A stretch of DNA of 64,000 nt from Blochmannia endosymbiont of Camponotus (Colobopsis) obliquus (GTDB lineage: Bacteria; Pseudomonadota; Gammaproteobacteria; Enterobacterales; Enterobacteriaceae), in the NCBI RefSeq assembly GCF_000973545.1, contig NZ_CP010049.1:709941-773940 (forward strand). The letters run 5' to 3'. A program made the position numbers and the translations under genes. This document shows, in pieces, positions 52,849 to 62,757 of this stretch. A model generated the notes under the pieces. That model was given only the letters and a program-made list of their open reading frames with translations. It was not told where the DNA came from and searched no databases. Each line of letters starts with the position of its first letter. Positions within the stretch are counted from its first letter, which is position 1.

Positions 52849-55152
52849 TTAATATTTTTTTATAAAGGATCCACGAATTTTTTTTGCAGCTAAAACCATA
52901 TTCCGTAATGATTCCCGTACTTCTAGCCATGACCTGGTTTTTAATCCACAATCAGGATTAACCCACAAACGTTCTATTGAAATATAATTTAACATCTTAT
53001 GAAGCCGATGAATAAAACATTCTTCACTTGGCACATGTGGTGAATGAATATCATATATACCTGGACCAATTTCATTAAAATAATCAGATTTTTTAAACAC
53101 TTCTAGCAATTCCATATTAGAACGAGAAGATTCAATAGTAATAACATCTACATCTAATGCAACAATAGCATCTATAATATCATTAAATTTAGAATAACAC
53201 ATATGAGTATGAATTTGAGTTTCATCTTTCACTCCAGAAATACAAATTCTAAAAACCTTTGTAGCCCAACTTAAATATTCTGACCAACATGACTTCTTCA
53301 ATGGTAAACCTTCACGTAAAGCCGGTTCATCAATTTGAATAATACTAATACCGCAGTTTTCCAAATCACTTACTTCGTCTCGTATAGCTAAAGATATTTG
53401 TAAAGCTATATTTTTACGACTAACATCTTCGCGAACAAAAGACCAATGTAAAATAGTAATTGGACCTGTTAATATACCTTTAACAGGTTTATTAGTGATT
53501 GATTGAGCATAACTTATCCATTTAACAATCATACACTCGTTATTTTTACGACTTATGTCTCCAATGATTATAGGTGGTTTCACACATCGTGATCCATAAC
53601 TTTGAACCCATCCATTCTGAGTGAAAACAAAACCACTTAAACGTTCAGCAAAATACTCTACCATATCATTACGCTCTATTTCACCATGTACTAACACATC
53701 CAAATCTAAATTTTCTTGTTCAATAACAGCTTCTTTAATATATTGTTTAATATTAGATTCATACTGAATAATATCCATATTCCCGGATTTAAAATCTAAA
53801 CGTATTTTTCTAATACCTTCTGTTTGAGGTAACGAACCAATAGTTGTAGTAGGTAAAATAGGTAATTTTAAATATTTCTGCTGAATTTTACTACGAATTT
53901 TATAAGAACTCCTTTGAGAACAAAATTCCACAGCAATCATTTTTTCTAAACGTTTTGCCAAACATTTATCATGTACAAAATGAGAATTCAACTGCAAATC
54001 ATTTAATGATGAATAATGCTTAAGAATATCTTGAAATTCAATATTATCAATTTTATTTAAAGCAGTACACAACATAGCTAATTCCATACATTTTTGTACC
54101 GAAAAAGAAAAACAATTTTTTATCTTCTCATCCAAATTATTTTCTGTACATAAATCTACTGGACTATGTAATAAAGAACAAGATGATCCTAGCCAAATGA
54201 TGCGGTCTTTTACTAATACAGATAATTTTTTAAAACAACTATATAAATCTGAACGCCAAATATTACGACCATTAATAATTCCTGCAGATAAAAGCCAACA
54301 TGACGGTATTTTTTTATTAACTAAATCTAAATTACTACCTTTTATGGTGCAATCAACATGTACGCCCTGTACTGGCAACTCTCGAATAACATTAATTTGA
54401 TGATCAATTGTATCAAAATAAGTAGTTAGTAATATTTGTACCTGATCTTTTAATTCAAAATATGCATTATAAAACGCTTCTTGCCATTCATTCGATAATT
54501 CTAATACAAGTATAGGTTCATCAATTTGGACCCAAGTTATACCTTTATCAGCCAATTTTTTTAGTATCTCTCTATACACAGATAATAAAGATTTTAATAA
54601 TGATAACTTATTAAACTTTTTACCTTGCACTTTACCTAACCATAAATAAGTAAGTGGCCCAAGTAATATCGGTTTAATCTTATAGCCTAGTGCTAAAGCT
54701 TCATCTACTTCATCTAATAATTGTATCCATTTTAATTTAAATTGTTGATTGTAAGTTAATTCTGGAACGATATAATGATAGTTAGTATTAAACCATTTAG
54801 TCATATCTGATGCAGGTATTGATTTTCCATCTTGATTACAACCTCGAGCAATACGAAATAACATATTGAAATCAATATTATCGTCTTCTTGACACAAACG
54901 ATGTCTAACTGGAATATTATTTACCATTAGACTAGTAGTTAAAACATGATCGTACCAAGCAAAATCACCGACTGATAATAAATCTATACCAGTATCTTGT
55001 TGTTGTTGCCAATGACGTTCTCTCAATTGACGACCAACAGCAAATAATTTTTGTTCATTTAATTTTCCTGTCCAATAACTCTCCAATGCCTTTTTTAATT
55101 CACGATGAAGACCTATACGTGGAAACCCAAGTATATGACTTAAAATTGCCAT
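52849..55152 (-). CDS. metE: Cobalamin-independent methionine synthase
   Basis: The 767-residue enzyme transfers a methyl group from methyl-THF triglutamate to homocysteine. Both TIM-barrel halves are present: the N-terminal [22 protein letters not shown] and the catalytic C-terminal half with [39 protein letters not shown] and the zinc-site segments [12 protein letters not shown] and [10 protein letters not shown] chose ATG 55152 ([10 protein letters not shown]), with GGAG nine bases upstream. It needs no vitamin B12. Its activator gene metR, divergent in E. coli, is absent. Confidence 0.97.
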   Translation of the reverse strand: MAILSHILGFPRIGLHRELKKALESYWTGKLNEQKLFAVGRQLRERHWQQQQDTGIDLLSVGDFAWYDHVLTTSLMVNNIPVRHRLCQEDDNIDFNMLFRIARGCNQDGKSIPASDMTKWFNTNYHYIVPELTYNQQFKLKWIQLLDEVDEALALGYKIKPILLGPLTYLWLGKVQGKKFNKLSLLKSLLSVYREILKKLADKGITWVQIDEPILVLELSNEWQEAFYNAYFELKDQVQILLTTYFDTIDHQINVIRELPVQGVHVDCTIKGSNLDLVNKKIPSCWLLSAGIINGRNIWRSDLYSCFKKLSVLVKDRIIWLGSSCSLLHSPVDLCTENNLDEKIKNCFSFSVQKCMELAMLCTALNKIDNIEFQDILKHYSSLNDLQLNSHFVHDKCLAKRLEKMIAVEFCSQRSSYKIRSKIQQKYLKLPILPTTTIGSLPQTEGIRKIRLDFKSGNMDIIQYESNIKQYIKEAVIEQENLDLDVLVHGEIERNDMVEYFAERLSGFVFTQNGWVQSYGSRCVKPPIIIGDISRKNNECMIVKWISYAQSITNKPVKGILTGPITILHWSFVREDVSRKNIALQISLAIRDEVSDLENCGISIIQIDEPALREGLPLKKSCWSEYLSWATKVFRICISGVKDETQIHTHMCYSKFNDIIDAIVALDVDVITIESSRSNMELLEVFKKSDYFNEIGPGIYDIHSPHVPSEECFIHRLHKMLNYISIERLWVNPDCGLKTRSWLEVRESLRNMVLAAKKIRGSFIKKY

Positions 55153-55499
55153 TATTTGTTGCTCCAAAAAAAAGTAAAAAGTCTAAATATGTATATAATT
55201 ACATAATAATTAATTATTATCATTATTCGTAATTTTGTACATAAAAACAAAAGTTAATTAAACTTGTTTTTAAATTACAAAACAAGAGATTTTTTTGAGA
55301 TAAGCTTATATACATTATTAATATTACCATCACAAAATCATCTCACAAAAAATCATTCCAAACAATTTTTTGCATTAACATATAATCATCCTACAATCCA
55401 CACAACAGAAATTAAATTTAAAATAATTGTTATTTCCAATAACAATTAAAATAAATTTTAAAAAATAAATCAAAAAGAGTTATTTACTCATATACAATA
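55153..55499. other. Intergenic region, rpoH to metE
   Basis: This 347-base region is AT-rich. The frame at 55264-55449 on the plus strand has no supporting signal. No metR remnant or MetR-site is evident. Confidence 0.5.
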
Positions 55500-56357
55500 T
55501 TAACTAGTTTCAATAATAAAACGCATTTTTTTTAGTGCATTTTTTTCTAATTGACGTACTCTTTCAGCTGAAATACTAAATTTATTAGCTAATTCTTGCA
55601 ATGTGCTCTTATTATCCACGTCTAACCAACGAGAACAAATGATACATTTACTACGTTCATCTAAACTTTCTAAAGCACAATGCAGCTTATCAGAAACATA
55701 ACCACCCCACCAATCATCTTCGCCAGAAAGATCACTATTTACTTTATCCTGCAAATATAAAACAGGTGGCATAAATGTGCCCTCTCGATATTCATCATCT
55801 ACTGACTGTTCAAAAGCCATATCTTGAGCAGTCATCCGAGATTCCATCTCACGCACATCTCTGCTACTCACTTGAAGTTCTTTTGCAACCATTTCTACTT
55901 CTCTTTGATTAAACCATCCAAATCGTTGTTTTGTTTTTCGTAAATTAAAAAATAATTTACGTTGCGCTTTTGTAGTAGCTACCTTAACAATACGCCAATT
56001 CTTTAAAACATATTCGTGTATTTCAGCTTTTATCCAATGCACTGCAAATGAAACTAGACGAACATCTAACTCTGGATTAAAACGACGCACTGCCTTCATC
56101 AAACCGATATTACCTTCTTGAACCAAATCAGCTTGAGGTAATCCATATCCAGAATAATTTCGAGCAACATTTACGACAAATCGTAAATGAGATAAAATAA
56201 GTTGCTTAGCAGCCAATAAATCACCATGATAATGCAATCGTTTAGCTAATTCTCGTTCTTCTTCTGCTGTTAACATAGAGTAAGTATTTACAGTTCTAAT
56301 ATAAGCTTCTAAATTCCCCTGAGAAACTAAAGATAAACTTTGCATATCTTTAACCAT
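55500..56357 (-). CDS. rpoH: RNA polymerase heat-shock sigma factor (sigma-32)
   Basis: The 285-residue protein equals E. coli RpoH (284). Region 2 ([36 protein letters not shown], read in parts), the RpoH box [17 protein letters not shown] and the region 4 helix-turn-helix [23 protein letters not shown] are intact. It directs heat-shock genes and is one of few sigma factors kept in such genomes. ftsE and ftsX, upstream in E. coli, are missing; ftsY lies 594 bases upstream. Confidence 0.97.
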   Translation of the reverse strand: MVKDMQSLSLVSQGNLEAYIRTVNTYSMLTAEEERELAKRLHYHGDLLAAKQLILSHLRFVVNVARNYSGYGLPQADLVQEGNIGLMKAVRRFNPELDVRLVSFAVHWIKAEIHEYVLKNWRIVKVATTKAQRKLFFNLRKTKQRFGWFNQREVEMVAKELQVSSRDVREMESRMTAQDMAFEQSVDDEYREGTFMPPVLYLQDKVNSDLSGEDDWWGGYVSDKLHCALESLDERSKCIICSRWLDVDNKSTLQELANKFSISAERVRQLEKNALKKMRFIIETS

Positions 56358-56951
56358 GTCTGCCCTTATATAAAGTGATACATATAGACAACAAAATCAT
56401 AATTTAACAAATGTCTTTTTTAAAAAAATGAAATGAAATATTAAAGAAATCTGATCTACAAAATTATCTAACTAATAAAATAACTTACATTTGTCAAATA
56501 AAATAAAATCTTGACATGATAACTTAACACTTCGTTTGAAGGATAACAAAAACATTGACATAAATCAATATAAAATAGCAAATAATTACACAATCAAAAA
56601 ATATAATACATTAATATAATTAGTATTTAAATTTACCTCTAAAGCATGGGTATAATTACACTCATAATTACGGTTGCTGTAAACATATATTAAGCAAAAA
56701 AATTACTTGATTGTTCTTTTTATTAAATAACTCAAAACGTAATCAAATTTTACACTAATTATATAAAACACCTTAATACTAATTCAGTATTTACTACTAA
56801 ATGTTAAATAAAATTAGTAAAACAAAAATCACAACAAAGTAACGTGTACTCATTATAGCAGAATACTTACCCTATTGTGATAAGTACTATGCATATAGTA
56901 ATAATACAACACCATGAACATTTTGGTATTTTTTGATAATAATTAAAAACG
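56358..56951. other. Intergenic region, ftsY to rpoH (lost ftsE and ftsX)
   Basis: This 594-base region stands where ftsE and ftsX (about 1.7 kb) lie in E. coli. No ABC motif or permease helix is readable. A minus-strand TTGACA followed 17 bases later by TAGTTA (about 56490 down to 56465) is a possible rpoH promoter. Confidence 0.5.
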
Positions 56952-57938
56952 CTAAAAATTATCTTTAGAAAAAAGAGCTTCAACAAAATGTTGAACATTA
57001 AACTCCTGCAAATCCTCTATACCCTCTCCTATACCTATATAACGAATAGGTATTTTAAATTTATTAGCAATACTAAAAATTACTCCACCTTTAGCAGTAC
57101 CATCCAATTTAGTGATAATAATTCCAGTAATTCCAATAAATTTATGAAATTCAGTAACTTGATATATAGAATTCTGACCAATACTAGCATCAATAATTAA
57201 TATAATTTCATGTGGAGCTTCAGGATCTATTTTCTTCATAGTTTTAATATTTTTTTTCAACTCTTTTATTAAATAGGATTTATTTTGTAATCTGCCCGCG
57301 GTATCTATAATTAAAACATCAATTTGACGTGATTTTGCTGCTTGAATGGAATCAAAAATAACAGCAGAAGTATCAGCACCTGCTTGTTGTGCAATTACTG
57401 TAACTTGATTATATAACCCCCACATTTGTAATTGTTCTATTGCAGCAGCACGAAAGGTATCACCTGCTGACAACATAACTTTTTTTCCTTCTAGTTTATA
57501 TCTATAAGATAATTTACCGATTGTAGTAGTTTTGCCGACCCCATTTACACCTACAACTAAAATAACAAATGGTGATTTATTTTTTAAAACTAAAGGTTTA
57601 TTGACTTTAAATAAAATTGATGTCATTTCTTGACGTAATTTTTCATATAAAAACTTTGCGTTATTTTCTTTAAAATCTATAGTATAATTCTGTAAAGTAG
57701 CAATAATCTTACGTGTAGTGTCAACTCCTACGTCTGCCATAATTAATTGCTCTTCTATATATTTTAATAAATATACATCATTTTTTTTATTTTTAAACAA
57801 TTTAACAATTTCGTTATTTAACTTATGACGAGTTTTTATCAAACTATTTCTTAATCTATTCAATAAACTTTCACATTTTAATCGTATTGTTTGATTTTCA
57901 TAATAATAAAAAAAGTTATAAAAATGAAAATTTTTCAT
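56952..57938 (-). CDS. ftsY: Signal recognition particle receptor FtsY, NG core only
   Basis: The 328-residue GTPase keeps the N and G domains and lacks the long acidic A domain of E. coli FtsY (497). The amphipathic helix before the N domain (LLNRLRNSLIKTRHKL) is kept. GTPase motifs are GVNGVGKTTTIGKL, DTFRAAAIEQL, DTAGRLQ, TKLDGTAKGG and GIGEGIEDL. I chose ATG 57938, with AAGGA ten bases upstream. With SRP it delivers membrane proteins to the translocon. It is divergent from rsmD, as in E. coli. Confidence 0.95.
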   Translation of the reverse strand: MKNFHFYNFFYYYENQTIRLKCESLLNRLRNSLIKTRHKLNNEIVKLFKNKKNDVYLLKYIEEQLIMADVGVDTTRKIIATLQNYTIDFKENNAKFLYEKLRQEMTSILFKVNKPLVLKNKSPFVILVVGVNGVGKTTTIGKLSYRYKLEGKKVMLSAGDTFRAAAIEQLQMWGLYNQVTVIAQQAGADTSAVIFDSIQAAKSRQIDVLIIDTAGRLQNKSYLIKELKKNIKTMKKIDPEAPHEIILIIDASIGQNSIYQVTEFHKFIGITGIIITKLDGTAKGGVIFSIANKFKIPIRYIGIGEGIEDLQEFNVQHFVEALFSKDNF

Positions 57939-58356
57939 GTCATATACATCCTTAAACTTAATAATCAACGAATAAAAACTCGTTGCAATAATTAATATAA
58001 ATCAAGCAAAATAAAAACACATTACTCACCAATTTGTATATAATAACAAAATACATCTAATCCAATCGTATAAACCTATTAATCACGGCAATCCTAATCT
58101 ACATAAATACATTTATTTCATAATAAAAAAAGACAAAACTTTTAGCGTTGTTTCTTTTATACTAATTAATCATTGACATTATACAGAACAATATACATTA
58201 AATATAAATACAAGAGAATCTGAGTTAACAACGCAACACGTATCGCTTTACAAGATAAACAATCGTACTTATGGTAGATATTTCAAGGGTCAAATTATAC
58301 ATGATACTCTTCAAATAATAAAAAACAAAAAAAAAGTTATATTTTGTGTAAAAGAT
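57939..58356. other. Divergent promoter region of ftsY and rsmD
   Basis: This 418-base region lies between diverging genes and must hold both promoters. I cannot assign -10 and -35 boxes with confidence. No coding remnant is seen. Confidence 0.45.
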
Positions 58357-58956
58357 ATGTATAAAAAACATAAAAAAAAAATAAAAAATTTTCAAAACCT
58401 CCGTATTATCGGAGGTAAATGGCGGAGACGAAAATTACCTACAATGTATCACTCTTGTTTACGACCTACCACCAATAAAGCCAAAGAAATGTTATTCAAT
58501 TGGTTAATTCCAGTAATTTCAGGTTCACATTGTTTAGACGGTTTTGCTGGTAGCGGATCTTTAGGTATAGAAGCTTTATCACGTCAAGCATCTAAAGTTA
58601 CTTTTATAGAAAAAAATTATAAAAGCAGTGTTAATTTAAATAAAATTATAGATATATTTGATCCTAATAATAATGATATAAAAGTAATTAATGTCGATTT
58701 ACACAAATGGTTGAAAAAATCTAATGAAATTTACAATATTGTATTTTTAGACCCACCATTTCGAAAAGATCTAATACATACAACAATTGAATTACTAGTA
58801 CAATATAATCATTTAATTCATAACTCCTGGGTATATATAGAAACTGAAAAAACCAACAAACTTTACTTTTCAGAAAAATACTGGAAATTATATCGAAACA
58901 AAACAATTGGTAACTCTATGCATCAACTTTTTACATTCAATTCACTCGAAACTTAA
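58357..58956 (+). CDS. rsmD: 16S rRNA (guanine(966)-N2)-methyltransferase
   Basis: The 199-residue SAM-dependent enzyme modifies G966 of 16S rRNA. It has LRIIGGKWRRRKLP, the RPTTNKAKEMLFNWL segment, the SAM motif CLDGFAGSGSLGIEALSRQA and the catalytic DPPF in VFLDPPFRKD. It is divergent from ftsY, as in E. coli. Confidence 0.95.
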   Translation: MYKKHKKKIKNFQNLRIIGGKWRRRKLPTMYHSCLRPTTNKAKEMLFNWLIPVISGSHCLDGFAGSGSLGIEALSRQASKVTFIEKNYKSSVNLNKIIDIFDPNNNDIKVINVDLHKWLKKSNEIYNIVFLDPPFRKDLIHTTIELLVQYNHLIHNSWVYIETEKTNKLYFSEKYWKLYRNKTIGNSMHQLFTFNSLET

Positions 58957-61384
58957 GATAAAATAAAAACAATCATCGAATATAATAAAAATCATAAATG
59001 ATACAAATCATAATTTTCACTTAATTCAGAATAAGCTATTTTACACACTGATTATATTAAGATCTGCTACTTAACTGTTTAAAAACGACGTTGACCATAC
59101 AGTGTTATATACATGTTAAGTACAGTAATACTTTCACATAAACAACTTTAAAAATTCGATAATATATTTAATTGTGCTTATACGTCTTCACTTAGTAATG
59201 GAATATCCGCTTAATTTTTTAATAAATAAAAATTTTTACAATATCTAAATGTTCTAGATAAAACTAAACCCATAATAATTAATGAACCTAATATAAAAAA
59301 CAGCTTAAATTAATGTCACCAAACTTTATAACAATTAATTAATACATTGTGATAAAGCCACCATGATAAGTAATTCTTGCGTTCACTTTTAATTTAGACA
59401 AAATGTTATTAACACATTTTTTTCTCATTTAACATACCATTGATCAAAAATAAATACAACAAAATTACACTTTAGGTACAAATTTTATGTTCATGTAATG
59501 CAAGTAACGTTTCCAAATTCATATAGAATAATTAGTTGTAATAAAATTACAATCAATAGATCTTTTGCTCTTTAAGTTCTGTAAATACTAGTAGTACAGT
59601 CATCGTTAATATATACTACCTATTTCTTTAAATTATTAAAGAGTAACAACTCAGTTTAAGCAATAAAAATTAGCAAACAATTCTATATGATGATTTCACT
59701 TGATATCAAATTACGACTGATTACTAAAAAATAAAATTATGCGAAATAAATGTTATCCCTTGATGTACAAATTAATAAAAAGCATATTGATCATTAATAC
59801 CTAGTTCTCTTATATTATTATCAGTACTATTTCAATATAAAATAAAATTTTCATTACTATCTGCATTTTTTTGTTCATCAGATGCCATATTAATTTACTG
59901 CAAAAATATGACAGAAAACTTTATATATACTGATTACACACCAAAACAATTTCAGTGTATATTTCAAAAAAAACATTTCCTCATATACCCAATTATTAAA
60001 AACTAAAAGTACCGGCAAATTGTATTTAAACTTAAAATCAATGAAATAACTATAATGAAAACATTCTTCAACTCATTTTACCGTAACATAGCAACATATT
60101 TTTCCAAAAAATTTCTAATCTTTTTACTACATACACTATTGAAATAAAATATAAAAACGTCTAGTAATATGTTCTTTATTTTGTCATCAAATTAATTGCG
60201 AAAATCATTTACGAACATTATAAACATTACCCTTTATACTGTTCAATAGAAAAACTTTTTAAAGTAATTAAAATATTACATTTCTTAAATTCATTTTCTT
60301 ATCTATTTTATAAAATACACATCACCAATATCAACAATAAATATATTTTAAAAATAATTTTTATAAACCTATCGGGCTTCCATAACTATACGATAATCAA
60401 CAATTAAAATCATCACATGCCAACATTAACCATATTAATGATTTTCTTATTATTATATTCTTGTCATAATTTCAATTATGAATTAAGAATAAAACTTCTT
60501 CATCTTATCAAATATTACATTTATGTAAGTATTGTATTAACATTATGTACTACAAAAAAAGATTGCTTCTATTATACAATGCAATGCAAAAATGCAATAC
60601 AACTTGGTGCGCGGTATCTGATAATTTTTTTCACTATTCAATATTAATCTAATAGCACTTTGAAAACCATATTCTTTTGCCAAAAACATAGAAAATAATA
60701 CCACATTAATGGTTCCATCAGTAACAACATTTCTTTTTATTAAAATAGTCTAATCACACTTGATTATTAATAATCATTTAGAAAAGATTGAATGATCTTT
60801 TGCTATCTGTGATCAATAAACCAATAATTATTACGTTTATCATAACTTAAAATATTTTGCAATTTTTGTTTCAAGCAAAGTACAACTCAAGACTAATATT
60901 TTTGTCTAATTAATAACACCTTGTTCTAATAGAAATCATCGTTTTTGTTATAATTTGTTGTACGTTATAAAACATTTACAGTTTGTCAAATATATACAGT
61001 AAAAATTATTGAATTAAGAAAAATGCAACACTCCAATCTTTGAACATTTATCATTTAAACTAATGTATATACACCAGAATATAAACACATATGTAAAATG
61101 CATATATGCCATCTAATGAAAAAAACGAAATCATCTATAAATACACAAAATACAAAAATTAAAATCAAGTTTTCTTATTCAAGATATTTAAATGGCACAA
61201 CAAATTTACAAAATCTATTGTGAAACTAAGATTAAAAATATTTTATACCTCACACCACATATCTTACAAAAATTAACGGTATTGAATAATAACACTCTTA
61301 ATTGTTACGAAGCAACTTATCGATAAAACCTGTCAAAATAAGAAAACTTTTATTACTGTTTTTTATTACATACAAAAATATCTG
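58957..61384. other. Longest gene-free stretch, rsmD to metA
   Basis: This is 2.4 kb between the converging rsmD and metA and a break of E. coli synteny. Strand composition becomes more even than to the left. Small frames occur: a 30-codon plus-strand frame from about 60055 (MKTFFNSFYRNIATYF...) and a minus-strand start near 59889 (MASDEQKNADSNENFILY, then TGA). The latter has a coding-like acidic start and may be a relic. No RNA gene is recognised. Short stems occur at about 59534-59550 and 59621-59643. Confidence 0.5.
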
Positions 61385-62278
61385 TTACACTTGATTGACA
61401 TAATAGTGGATCCAATTAGTAAATAATAAACACCCATGACTACGCCAAGTAGATGTAGGTATCAAATTAGAATTATTTTGTGGAAAATAATTTACGGGTA
61501 ACACTGGATTTAAACCAATACGAAGATCTCGAAAATATTCATTAGCCAAAGTTATACTGTCATATTCCGGATGTCCTGTAACGCAAACAATTCGTTTGTC
61601 ATAACTAGCAAATAAATAAGCTCCTATTTCTTCGGATGCTGCTAAAACTTCTAAATCAGTATTAGTACGTATTATTCTTGTAGGAAAATCAGTATAACGT
61701 GAATGAGGTGCTAAAAATGTATCATCAAATCCTCTTGTCAAAAATGCAAACGAATCTAATGTATCATGTTTATAAATACCCATCAATTTATTTTTACGAA
61801 TCATCTGGGGAATATCATATAATATATTTAATGCAGCTTGCGCTGCCCAACAAATAAATAAAGTTGAAGTTACGTGTTGTATAGCCCATTGTATAATTTC
61901 TTTTATTTTTGTCCAAAAAAACACATCACAGAATTTTATTAATCCTAATGGTGCTCCAGTAATAACTAAACCATCATATTTTTCGTTCTTAATATCTATA
62001 AAATTACAATAGAAATTATTCAAATGACCAACAGGAGTATTCTTAGGAGTATGTTGATCTACACGTAATAATTGTACATCAATCTGTAAAGGAGAACAGG
62101 ATAATAAACGTAACAATTGATTCTCTGTTTCAATTTTTTTTGGCATAAGGTTAAGAATAAGTACTTTTAATGAATTGACTGTCGTCATATTTTTAGATGA
62201 TTCAGTAGTCATTAAAAAAATATTTTCTTTACGTAAAAAATCTACTGCAGGTAATTTATCTAATACCCGAATTGGCAT
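61385..62278 (-). CDS. metA: Homoserine O-succinyltransferase
   Basis: The 297-residue enzyme opens methionine synthesis by succinylating homoserine. The catalytic Cys is in [12 protein letters not shown] and the His/Glu pair in VTGHPEYDS. The Gly in GAPLGL is at the position where Gly favours succinyl-CoA over acetyl-CoA in this family. The C-terminus is about 12 residues shorter than in E. coli (309). The start [15 protein letters not shown] is the family start. In E. coli metA lies near rrnE; here a lone tRNA-Ile lies 404 bases upstream. Confidence 0.96.
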   Translation of the reverse strand: MPIRVLDKLPAVDFLRKENIFLMTTESSKNMTTVNSLKVLILNLMPKKIETENQLLRLLSCSPLQIDVQLLRVDQHTPKNTPVGHLNNFYCNFIDIKNEKYDGLVITGAPLGLIKFCDVFFWTKIKEIIQWAIQHVTSTLFICWAAQAALNILYDIPQMIRKNKLMGIYKHDTLDSFAFLTRGFDDTFLAPHSRYTDFPTRIIRTNTDLEVLAASEEIGAYLFASYDKRIVCVTGHPEYDSITLANEYFRDLRIGLNPVLPVNYFPQNNSNLIPTSTWRSHGCLLFTNWIHYYVNQV

Positions 62279-62682
62279 ATCTGAATATCCCTTAATGATT
62301 CTTGTTGAAAATTTCGAAAATAATCTTCAATATTTTAATTAACCTAAAATAGATCTACTTGGGAGACAAAACAATTTATAGGCAAAACAAAAATCCAACG
62401 GCTATTTTGATTTTAATATAGATTTTGGTTATTGTGCGTGACAGACTGTGATTCTGAAATGTTATAATATACACAATTTGTCATATAATTCATTATTGAC
62501 CATTTACATATTTTTTGAATGTTAGCATGGTATTTTTTTTCTGCAAGACTCCCTACTATTCTGTACTCACTAAAATGTACTGATGGCATTAGCTGTGATT
62601 ACTAGCTTGTCGTTAATTAAGCAGCTATCGTTTATAAATTATGCATGCAAAAAATGTAAAATATAATATTGTACATTAACAT
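62279..62682. other. Intergenic region, tRNA-Ile to metA
   Basis: This 404-base region is where 23S and 5S rRNA would follow a spacer tRNA. No 23S start sequence or 5S remnant is recognisable. The base composition is more even than in the rest of the window. Confidence 0.5.
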
Positions 62683-62757
62683 TAGGCTTGAGTGGACTTG
62701 AACCACCGACCTCACCCTTATCAGGGGTGTGCTCTAACCAATCTGAGCTACAAGCCT
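62683..62757 (-). tRNA. ileT: tRNA-Ile (GAU), orphan rRNA-spacer type
   Basis: The cloverleaf has acceptor AGGCTTG paired to CAAGCCT, anticodon GAT and discriminator A. It is nearly identical to the tRNA-Ile of the 16S-23S spacer of enterobacteria. No 16S lies in the 1.2 kb upstream. ATG follows the discriminator, so CCA is not encoded. Confidence 0.96.

Noticed and set aside
55264-55449. 61-codon plus-strand frame between metE and rpoH
   Set aside because: No homology or start signal; the region is a normal intergenic gap.
60417-60647. 76-codon plus-strand frame starting MPTLTILMIFLLLY
   Set aside because: No Shine-Dalgarno, no recognised family, and located in a 2.4-kb decayed region; hydrophobic frames are expected by chance at this composition.
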